DNA of 7,941 nucleotides from Ekhidna sp. (GTDB lineage Bacteria; Bacteroidota; Bacteroidia; Cytophagales; Cyclobacteriaceae). A program made the position numbers and the translations under genes. Position 1 is the first letter of the stretch; each line of letters opens with the position of its first letter. The stretch is taken from contig JABSPG010000175.1 in the NCBI GenBank assembly GCA_013214445.1, positions 1 to 7,941 on the forward strand, given 5' to 3'. Positions 1-6,247 of the stretch are shown piece after piece. Below the pieces are notes generated by a model. That model searched no databases, was not told the DNA's origin, and worked only from the letters and a program-made list of their open reading frames with translations.

Positions 1-2
1 CA

Positions 3-887
3 GCGATACTTGTCACTACCGCTCAGGATTTAAGCTTTTCGCTCGACTTCCTGAGATTTATAGAACCGATTGCCGTCGGAATTGTGGCCTATTCGTCTTA
101 TAGGATTACGATTAAGGTGGTAAATACGAAGGTCGGTGTTGGACTAACCATCCTGTCAGCCTTTGCTTCTTTTGCTTTCAAGTCGCCTTATGCATTTCCG
201 ATATTGATCCTACTTGGTGGACTGGCTACTACTTGGAAGTACAAGAGCCAGCCGGTTGAGGAAAAGGAGCGTGTTAAGATTAGATGGGCAAATCTTGTTC
301 TTTGGGTTTCGGTACTGGTTATTGCGGCAGTCTTAGGAGGTGTAACACAATACCAGCCGATAAAACTATTTGAGAATTTTTATCGAAATGGAAGCCTAAT
401 TTTTGGAGGTGGACAAGTTTTGGTTCCTCTACTCTATACCGAATTTGTTGAGTTTAAGGAATATTTGACATCTCAGGAGTTTACTTCAGGTTATGGGTTT
501 GTTCAAGCGATACCAGGCCCGGTGTTTTCCTTTAGTGCATACATTGGGGCAATGAGTACTCGGGAGCTTGGAATGGCAGGACAAATTGTTGGTGCAAGCG
601 TTGCTGCAGCAGGGATTTTCTTGCCGGGAACTTTTCTAATATTCTTTGTTTCGCGTTTTTGGGAACAATTGAAGAAATACAGAATAGTGAAAGCCTCTCT
701 AGAAGGGATCACTGCAGTAAGTGCAGGAATGGTAATTGCGGCAGCATTTCTCCTGTTCATGCCGATGGAGCAAAAGCCAATCAATTTTGTGCTTCTTTTT
801 TCTACTATTGGAATGATGCATTTCACAAAAGTTCCCACTCCATTTATTATCTTGATTGGTTTAGTCTTAGGAATTGTATTTGCATAA
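3..887 (+). CDS. chrA: Chromate transporter ChrA, 5'-truncated by the window edge
   Basis: This is an integral inner-membrane protein of the CHR family, which exports chromate from the cytoplasm. The frame is open from base 3 to the TAA at 885-887 and gives 294 visible residues. The GTG at 84 lies inside the protein and is not the start, because family-like membrane sequence (FIEPIAVGIVAYSSYR) runs through it. The visible part holds the end of the first CHR half and all of the second. Its signatures are NGSLIFGGGQVLVPLL (about residues 129-144 of the visible part) and GFVQAIPGPVFSFSAYIG (about 165-182), followed by several hydrophobic segments. Full-length two-domain members are about 390-400 residues, so roughly 100 N-terminal residues are missing. 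It converges on the ompH gene and shares a terminator with it. Family assignment is secure. The substrate is inferred, since many family members have never been tested for chromate transport. Confidence 0.93.
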   Translation, partial: AILVTTAQDLSFSLDFLRFIEPIAVGIVAYSSYRITIKVVNTKVGVGLTILSAFASFAFKSPYAFPILILLGGLATTWKYKSQPVEEKERVKIRWANLVLWVSVLVIAAVLGGVTQYQPIKLFENFYRNGSLIFGGGQVLVPLLYTEFVEFKEYLTSQEFTSGYGFVQAIPGPVFSFSAYIGAMSTRELGMAGQIVGASVAAAGIFLPGTFLIFFVSRFWEQLKKYRIVKASLEGITAVSAGMVIAAAFLLFMPMEQKPINFVLLFSTIGMMHFTKVPTPFIILIGLVLGIVFA

Positions 888-922
888 AAAAACCCTGCTA
901 TTGCGGCAGGGTTTCAGTTTTT
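886..922. terminator. Bidirectional rho-independent terminator between chrA and ompH
   Basis: A perfect 9-bp stem, AAACCCTGC (890-898) with GCAGGGTTT (906-914), encloses a 7-nt loop. On the plus strand it is followed by a T-rich stretch (CAGTTTTTAG). On the minus strand the A-run at 886-892 supplies the U-tract. It starts within the stop codon of chrA and ends 15 bp past the stop of the convergent ompH gene, so it probably serves both transcription units. Confidence 0.88.
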
Positions 923-936
923 AGTGGCTCTTGTTC

Positions 937-1464
937 TTAGTTGTCAGCTGGAGGATCAATACCTAGCTTTTTAAGAATAATATTTGTTACATTATCTTCT
1001 TCTCTTGCATATAGAAGAATGCTCTGGCCTCCTGCAGTCATATTGAAAACATGTGAATAGCCGTTTTCTTTGGAAATCTGCTCTATTGCTGTACCAATCT
1101 TTTCATATGCTGGCTGTAGCAGTTGACTTCTTTTTTGAAGAAGTGAATTTTGTGCATTTTGCTCAAACTGCTGAATTGAAGTCTGAAGATTTACAATCTC
1201 GTTTTCTTTGTCTGCACGAACCACGTCTGTATAAGACTCAGCATTTTGTTGGTATTCAGACACCTTAGCCTGGTAATCAGCATATTTTGCTTCTAGCTGA
1301 GTCGATAGCTGCTTGTCGTAGCTTGCTAGCTCACTTTCAATTTGCTTAGCTTCAGGCATTAGGCTCAAGATGTAATCCACATTTGTATAGCCTACTTTTA
1401 ACTGCGCCATTACTCCAAATCCAAGGACAGCAAGGGCAGTGGTCAATAACATTCTAACTTTCAT
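937..1464 (-). CDS. OmpH/Skp-family periplasmic chaperone, second (distal) copy
   Basis: This 175-aa protein belongs to the OmpH/Skp family, periplasmic holdases that keep unfolded outer-membrane proteins soluble on the way to the BAM complex. A signal peptide covers about residues 1-20, with probable cleavage after VMA. The mature start has the family pattern KVGYTNVDYILSLMPEAKQIESEL (about 23-46, listed here as a pattern). A long Gln/Glu/Lys-rich helical segment (about 45-115) matches the tentacle-like coiled coil, and a C-terminal return (about 117-168) completes the body domain. The ATG is at 1464; an internal Met at residue 5 would shorten the signal peptide. It is the last gene of the minus-strand run, 70 bp after its paralogue, and ends next to the shared terminator. 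The mature protein is acidic by hand count (about 22 D/E against 14 K/R), unlike the strongly basic E. coli Skp. The family call is firm; client range is unknown. Confidence 0.9.
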   Translation of the reverse strand: MKVRMLLTTALAVLGFGVMAQLKVGYTNVDYILSLMPEAKQIESELASYDKQLSTQLEAKYADYQAKVSEYQQNAESYTDVVRADKENEIVNLQTSIQQFEQNAQNSLLQKRSQLLQPAYEKIGTAIEQISKENGYSHVFNMTAGGQSILLYAREEDNVTNIILKKLGIDPPADN

Positions 1465-1534
1465 ATCAAATTAACTTTATTCTTATTTTGGTTTGAGCTT
1501 TCGCCCGTCGGTTCATTTATTTCAATTTCTATGC
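1465..1534 (-). other. 70-bp spacer between the two ompH genes
   Basis: The gap is larger than most joints in this cluster, so it could hold a separate promoter or an RNA-processing site. A small hairpin with a GAAA tetraloop (GGGC-GAAA-GCTC on the minus strand, one G-T wobble) lies in the middle. It is too short and has no T-run, so it is not a terminator. I found no convincing TAnnTTTG-type promoter box. Confidence 0.35.
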
Positions 1535-2068
1535 TCAATTGTTACTAGCACTTTGATTTTCTACCAATCCTAGATCTTCCAATACAAAATCAGTATAATC
1601 ATGGATAGGATCAGTATAGATCATTACCAGGTCGCCTGATTTATCAAAAACGATTTGCAAACGATTGTTTTTTGCTACTCTCTCCACAGCATCGAAAACC
1701 TGGTCTTGTACTGGTTTTACTAATTCCTTTTTCTTCAGAAAGTACAGCCCGTCAAATCCAAAAATCGATTGCTGGTACTCTTTAACTTCTTTCCATTTCA
1801 ATTCAATCTCAGCATTTCTTTCTTCCCACATTTCCTTCGTTAACAGAACTTCCTCCGCTTGAAGGTCTACTTCCAGTGCTTCTACTTGCTGATAGAGATT
1901 TTGGACCTCCGTTTCCCAACCTTTTGCCAGTCGCTCAATTTCTGCCTGAGCTTCTTTGTACTCGGGCATCTTTTCAAGGATATATTGTGTATCAACATAC
2001 CCAAATTTTTGCGCAAAAGTAACAGTACTTAAAAAGAGTCCAAAAAGTGGGAATAATATCTTTTTCAT
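1535..2068 (-). CDS. OmpH/Skp-family periplasmic chaperone, first copy (next to bamA)
   Basis: This 177-aa protein is a paralogue of the gene at 937-1464 and has the same architecture. A signal peptide covers residues 1-20 (cleavage after TFA-Q or just before), followed by the family opening KFGYVDTQYILEKMPEYKEA (21-40). A long charged helix (about 40-100) is rich in Glu, Gln and Lys. The returning helix and body strands follow (about 113-168, including LQIVFDKSGDLVMIYTD). It presumably acts as a holdase for outer-membrane proteins in transit to BamA. The ATG at 2068 lies 20 bp after the bamA stop, so the two are almost certainly co-transcribed. The mature protein is markedly acidic by hand count (about 33 D/E against 18 K/R). 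The segment SIFGFDGLYFLKKKELVKP (about 101-119) separates the two helical arms. Family assignment is firm; how its role divides from the second copy is unknown. Confidence 0.91.
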   Translation of the reverse strand: MKKILFPLFGLFLSTVTFAQKFGYVDTQYILEKMPEYKEAQAEIERLAKGWETEVQNLYQQVEALEVDLQAEEVLLTKEMWEERNAEIELKWKEVKEYQQSIFGFDGLYFLKKKELVKPVQDQVFDAVERVAKNNRLQIVFDKSGDLVMIYTDPIHDYTDFVLEDLGLVENQSASNN

Positions 2069-2088
2069 AACGTCAGGTTATCTTATTT

Positions 2089-4755
2089 CTATCGTATTTG
2101 CTGGCCAATAGAAAAGTGTACTTGCGATCCTGAATTATCCAATGCACCTGGTAATCTATCGAAACCATAGGCCCAGTCAATACCTAAAAGACCAAACGCT
2201 GGCATGAAGATTCTAATGCCTATCCCCGCAGATTTCTTTACGTTATACGGATTGAAATCAGCAAATCGGTCCCAGTTGTTTCCTCCCTCTACAAAGGTCA
2301 GTGCATATATGGTAGCAGCTTGAGCTAGAGATATTGGGTAACGTATCTCCATCACGTACTTGTTGAAAAGCGTACCTCCTTCGATATTGTTTTCTCTATC
2401 AAATGGAGTAATGGAGTTGTTAGGATACCCTCTTAAGCCAACTACATCTGTTCCTAATAGGAAGTTTTGGCCCGTCAAGCCATCTCCTCCTAGCTGGAAC
2501 CTTTCGAATGGTCCTACACCCACTTCATTTGAGTAGGAGCCTAGGAAGCCGAAATGAGCTCTTGCAGCTAACACGAGCTTACCTGTGAGGGTCAAGAAGT
2601 ACTTAGTGTCGAAATTCCACTTGTGATATTCCAACCACTTATATCTTTCTTGCGATGTTGCATTTTCATAATCAAGATCTCTCCATAGAGAATAGGGGGG
2701 CGTGAATGAAGCACTTAAAGATATGCTTGATCCATTCCTTGGATACATCGGCTGGTTAATAGAGTTCCGTGCTACAGTTGCATTGATCGTAAGACTATTG
2801 GCATCTCCCGTCCTGAAACCTAGTCTTCTATCTCCAAATTGGAAAAGGTCATATCGTTGGTAAGAAACACCTGTGCTAGCTGTGAAGAAATCGTCAGGCC
2901 ATCTCACCCTTCTTCCAAGAGACGCTGATATACCTGTCACCTTCAAGGAGCCTACAGTTTCGTTCGATTGAAAGTTTATAGACCTTTGAATGGATTTACT
3001 ATAGCTTATGCCAAATGAATTAGGCCTTCTACCTCCCAACCAAGGTTCTACAAAGCTGAATGAATAGCTTTGAAATCTTCGTCCATTGGCTTGAAACCTA
3101 AGCGAAAGACTTTGTCCATCACCAACTGGAAGCCCTCTCCATTTCTCTGGTTTTGTGATGTTCCTTACGGAGAAGTTATTAAATGTAACTCCTAATGTCC
3201 CCACGAAACCGAAAGCACCACCCCATCCACCAGATAGCTCAATTTGATCATTAGACCTTTCAACGAGTTGCCATTCAATGTCTACTGTCTCATTTATGGG
3301 ATCGGGTATTGGAACAGGGTTGACTTGTTCAGGATCAAAGTATCCCAGCTGTGACAGCTCTCGTTGTGTTCTAATCAACTCAGCTCTACTGAATTTATCA
3401 CCTGGTCTGGTTCGAAGTTCTCTGAGAATAACATGATCATTGGTTTTGTCATTTCCGCTTATGACTACTTTGTCTATTGTTGCCTGAGCTCCTTCATATA
3501 TCCTCATTTCTAGGTCGATAGAGTCTTCTGAAACACCTACTTCTACTGGATTAATGCTAAAGAATAGGTATCCATCGTCCATATACAAGGAGCTAATGTC
3601 GACCCCATTGGGATTGAAGTTGAGCTTTTTGTTCACAAGATCTAAGTCATAGACATCCCCCTTTTCAATTGCTAAGATTTTTTGTAACTGCTCGTCTGAA
3701 TACACATAGTTGCCCGTCCACTGAATATCTCTGAAGTAGTATTTCTTACCTTCTTCAACAGTCATATTGATATTGACATGCTTGTTGGAAATTCCATAAA
3801 TGGTGTCTGAAACTATTTCTGCATCGCGGAACCCTTTAGAATTGTAGAAACCGATCAAAAGGTCTTGATCTGCTTCATAGTCTTCCTTAACATATTTGGC
3901 AGCTTTGAAGAAATTAAGATTGACATGAGTGGCCATGTACTCTCTAAATTCCTCTTTTGATACTTTCTTCGAGCCTTTTATAAATGAAATCAGGTTTGGT
4001 GGCCACAAAAGCTTAGCTGCAAATTCAATTCCTTCGGTAAGCAAAGAAAACTTGGGAGTCACACCTGTTGATTTCAGCTTTGAACGGAGTTTTGCTGAAG
4101 TAAACTCTTCGTTCCCATCAAATTGAATATTTCTAATCTTTACTTTTTGACCTTGATCAATCACTACTTTCAAATAGGCGCTATTTCTCAAAACCGTGTC
4201 ATTTTGCTGAAACACATTTACCTCAGCATTCAGAAACCCCTTACTCTCCATGTAGCTTTGAACAGCAAGTTCCGTGTTCTTAATTACTACATCGGTAAGC
4301 ACCTTTCCTCGTATCAATCCAATTTTCTCTTCTATTTCATTTTGGCGTGTCTTGTTCACGCCTTCAATGATATACTTTGTCAGCCTAGGGCGTTCAGCAA
4401 GTTCAATTACTAACCATATTTTATTACCCTCTATTTTGGAAGCATAAATTGAGACATTACCAATGATACCTTGCTTCCATAGCTTTTTTATGGCTGAGGT
4501 TATTTCGTCACCTGGAACTTTGATTTTGTCACCAACCCTTAATCCTGAAAGAGAAACTAGGGCATTGTTATCCAGAAACTGAACCCCTTTCACTTCTATA
4601 TCAGCTATTTCGTATTCCTTAGGACTGGAGTAGTTTACGGATAGCCCTTGCTGACTTGTCCCGTTATTTCTACCGAAAACTACCTGTGATGATGCTTTTT
4701 CAAGTATGAAAAAAGTCATCGTTAAAATCAAAATTCTTTTCATTATTTGATTCAT
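2089..4755 (-). CDS. bamA: Outer-membrane protein assembly factor BamA (Omp85)
   Basis: This 888-aa protein is the central subunit of the beta-barrel assembly machine, which folds and inserts barrel proteins into the outer membrane. A signal peptide covers about residues 1-23 (cleavage near ASS-Q). Five POTRA-like repeats occupy the periplasmic half: about 49-120, 121-202, 203-335, 336-423 and 424-500. The C-terminal barrel (about 503-888) carries the loop-6 signature VVGLRGYPNN (771-780, core LRGY 774-777), the segment TFVEGGNNWDRF (820-831) and a final strand, VHFSIGQQIR. The third repeat has an extra segment (about 231-283). The ATG at 4755 overlaps the uppS stop as ATGA, which favours translational coupling; Met5 (4743) is an alternative start. 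Length and domain order fit Bacteroidota BamA. Two ompH chaperone genes follow directly. Identity is very secure. Confidence 0.97.
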   Translation of the reverse strand: MNQIMKRILILTMTFFILEKASSQVVFGRNNGTSQQGLSVNYSSPKEYEIADIEVKGVQFLDNNALVSLSGLRVGDKIKVPGDEITSAIKKLWKQGIIGNVSIYASKIEGNKIWLVIELAERPRLTKYIIEGVNKTRQNEIEEKIGLIRGKVLTDVVIKNTELAVQSYMESKGFLNAEVNVFQQNDTVLRNSAYLKVVIDQGQKVKIRNIQFDGNEEFTSAKLRSKLKSTGVTPKFSLLTEGIEFAAKLLWPPNLISFIKGSKKVSKEEFREYMATHVNLNFFKAAKYVKEDYEADQDLLIGFYNSKGFRDAEIVSDTIYGISNKHVNINMTVEEGKKYYFRDIQWTGNYVYSDEQLQKILAIEKGDVYDLDLVNKKLNFNPNGVDISSLYMDDGYLFFSINPVEVGVSEDSIDLEMRIYEGAQATIDKVVISGNDKTNDHVILRELRTRPGDKFSRAELIRTQRELSQLGYFDPEQVNPVPIPDPINETVDIEWQLVERSNDQIELSGGWGGAFGFVGTLGVTFNNFSVRNITKPEKWRGLPVGDGQSLSLRFQANGRRFQSYSFSFVEPWLGGRRPNSFGISYSKSIQRSINFQSNETVGSLKVTGISASLGRRVRWPDDFFTASTGVSYQRYDLFQFGDRRLGFRTGDANSLTINATVARNSINQPMYPRNGSSISLSASFTPPYSLWRDLDYENATSQERYKWLEYHKWNFDTKYFLTLTGKLVLAARAHFGFLGSYSNEVGVGPFERFQLGGDGLTGQNFLLGTDVVGLRGYPNNSITPFDRENNIEGGTLFNKYVMEIRYPISLAQAATIYALTFVEGGNNWDRFADFNPYNVKKSAGIGIRIFMPAFGLLGIDWAYGFDRLPGALDNSGSQVHFSIGQQIR

Positions 4756-5483
4756 GCCTTCACTTGCTCACCAGTCTTACCAAATCTTCTTTCACGCTTC
4801 TGATAGGAAATGATTCCTTCATATAAGTCCTTTTTTCTAAAATCAGGCCACAAAACATCAGTAAAAAACATTTCAGTGTATGCCATTTGCCAAAGTAAAA
4901 AATTACTAATACGCATCTCTCCACTTGTTCTTATTAACAAGTCCGGATCGGGAATTCCCACTGTTGAGAGATTTTTTTCCAAGTCGGTGGTGTCAATAGA
5001 CTTTTTTCCTTTTTCAAGTAGCTTGTTTACCGCATTGATTACATCCCATCTCCCACTGTAGTTGAGAGCAAGTACCAAAGTCATCCCGTCATTGGTTTTG
5101 GTTAAGTCTATGGCATCTTGTAATTTCTTTTGCGCGTTTTCAGGAAGTCCTTCGATATCTCCGATGCTTGACAACCTAATTTTATTCTTTTGCAAAGTTG
5201 GTAGCTCCTCTTTTATGGTATTAACAAGGAGTGACATCAGTCCGTCGACTTCATATTTCGGCCGATCCCAGTTCTCAGTGGAAAAAGCATAGAGTGTTAG
5301 AAAATCAACACCAAGTTCTGCACTGCCTTCCGTAACGCTACGTACTGCTTCAATTGCATTTTGATGTCCAAAAATTCTTTTTATACCCTGCCTTTGTGCC
5401 CAACGTCCGTTCCCATCCATGATAACAGCGATGTGTCTCGGGATATTGTTTTCAGATATACTACTCTTAAGGTCCTCCACCAC
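4752..5483 (-). CDS. uppS: Isoprenyl transferase (undecaprenyl diphosphate synthase, UppS)
   Basis: This 243-aa cytosolic cis-prenyltransferase adds isopentenyl diphosphate units to farnesyl diphosphate to make undecaprenyl diphosphate, the lipid carrier for peptidoglycan and surface polysaccharides. The family motifs are complete: HIAVIMDGNGRWAQ (17-30, with catalytic Asp23 equivalent to E. coli Asp26), LYAFSTENWDRP (64-75), LNYSGRWD (140-147), DPDLLIRTSGEMRISNFLLW (179-198) and the C-terminal VLWPDFRKKDLYEGI. The start must be one of two adjacent GTG codons (5483 or 5480). An in-frame TAA lies just upstream (5489-5487), and the next in-frame Met is inside the catalytic motif. There is no evident Shine-Dalgarno sequence. 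It overlaps bamA by 4 nt and follows porG after 72 bp. Function is secure. Confidence 0.97.
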   Translation of the reverse strand: MVEDLKSSISENNIPRHIAVIMDGNGRWAQRQGIKRIFGHQNAIEAVRSVTEGSAELGVDFLTLYAFSTENWDRPKYEVDGLMSLLVNTIKEELPTLQKNKIRLSSIGDIEGLPENAQKKLQDAIDLTKTNDGMTLVLALNYSGRWDVINAVNKLLEKGKKSIDTTDLEKNLSTVGIPDPDLLIRTSGEMRISNFLLWQMAYTEMFFTDVLWPDFRKKDLYEGIISYQKRERRFGKTGEQVKA

Positions 5484-5487
5484 GTTT

Positions 5488-5506
5488 TACAAAAAGTGTA
5501 CAAAAA
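5488..5506. repeat. Short direct repeat just upstream of uppS
   Basis: Two perfect copies of TACAAAAA (5488-5495 and 5499-5506) are spaced 11 nt apart, about one helical turn. On the minus strand they read TTTTTGTA twice, immediately before the GTG start of uppS. They could be a binding site or part of an AT-rich leader, but A/T-rich repeats this short often arise by chance. No clear promoter boxes were found in the 72-bp spacer around them (5484-5555). Confidence 0.4.
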
Positions 5507-5555
5507 TGGGATTTTTTTTACTTAAAGTGAATGTAAGACCACTATTTAACTTCTC

Positions 5556-6245
5556 TTAACGAGCTAGTATAGACTGGTTGGGTCTGTAGGGAAAAGGACA
5601 AGGAATATTGAAAAGAGTGATGCTAAAGGTGATTCCTGTAAAAAAGAACCAATCATCATCTTTAGGATTGCCGTATTGATAATCTTTAATTGCCTGATCG
5701 CCATCAGAAATGCCATCTAAGAAATCGAAGAAAGTCTTTCTGGCTCCAGCTTCAAATCCTAGCGTATACTTCTTGTTAAGCAAATATTTGAATCCAAAAC
5801 CCATTGGGATTACTGGCTGTATTTTACCTACACCTTGATCTGTTGGGGCGTCTGAGAAGTTGATGAATCCTACTCCACCAAAAATGTAGGGTGAGTACCT
5901 AACTGGTGCATTTTCTGTTTTAAAGTCAAGAAAGTGATACTCAAAGACGGAGGAAGCTTCAATGATGGTTGAATTAAATGAATGATTTCTTACAGTCGCA
6001 AATGCATCAATGGGAGTCTCTGAGCCTTTGACAGATCCAACAGTTAATGCAAGTCTGAGCGTGAGAATTTCGGAGAAGTTCATGCGATAAAATCCAGTAA
6101 CTGCCGGAGAACTTGTGCTCAGGCCGAACCCTCTGACTAGATCACCTGAATAGTTCATTACTCCTAACCCCCCTCCAAACTCCATGAATTGCGAGTATGA
6201 TGTGAGACTGATCAGACTCACAATTACAAAAAGAGATTTTCGCAA
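5556..6245 (-). CDS. porG: Probable T9SS outer-membrane protein PorG (DUF6089-type barrel)
   Basis: This 229-aa protein is predicted to be an outer-membrane beta-barrel. A signal peptide covers about residues 1-19 (MRKSLFVIVSLISLTSYSQ). Alternating hydrophobic strands follow, with GGLGVMNYSGDL (25-36), SPYIFGGVGFINF (118-130), FEAGARKTFFDFLDGIS (164-180) and YGNPKDDDWFFFTGITFSI (191-209), then a PCPFPY tail (215-220). This ending resembles the short DUF6089 proteins of Flavobacteria as I recall them. In P. gingivalis, PorG (PGN_0297) is encoded just before uppS and bamA and associates with the PorK-PorN ring of the type IX secretion system; synteny supports orthology here. The start is TTG (6245), 2 nt after the upstream stop. 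An in-frame TAG nine codons upstream, with no ATG, GTG or TTG between, leaves no better choice, and TTG gives a clean signal peptide. The barrel call is strong; the PorG name is an inference from synteny and sequence feel. Confidence 0.78.
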   Translation of the reverse strand: MRKSLFVIVSLISLTSYSQFMEFGGGLGVMNYSGDLVRGFGLSTSSPAVTGFYRMNFSEILTLRLALTVGSVKGSETPIDAFATVRNHSFNSTIIEASSVFEYHFLDFKTENAPVRYSPYIFGGVGFINFSDAPTDQGVGKIQPVIPMGFGFKYLLNKKYTLGFEAGARKTFFDFLDGISDGDQAIKDYQYGNPKDDDWFFFTGITFSITLFNIPCPFPYRPNQSILAR

Positions 6246-6247
6246 GG

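Noticed and set aside
84..86. GTG at 84 as the chrA start
   Set aside because: The same frame stays open to the window edge and encodes ChrA-like membrane sequence upstream, so the GTG is an internal Val codon.
503..940. Open frames antisense to chrA (503-838 minus) and in another frame across its 3' end (659-940 plus)
   Set aside because: chrA has family motifs throughout this stretch. The other frames have no recognisable domains, and the plus-strand one runs through the terminator hairpin.
3929..4413. Plus-strand open frames opposite bamA (3929-4126 and 4123-4413)
   Set aside because: They mirror a well-supported POTRA coding region, have no family resemblance and no plausible start signals.
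4810..5292. Two plus-strand open frames opposite uppS
   Set aside because: uppS is certain by its catalytic motifs, and these frames show only reverse-strand composition effects.
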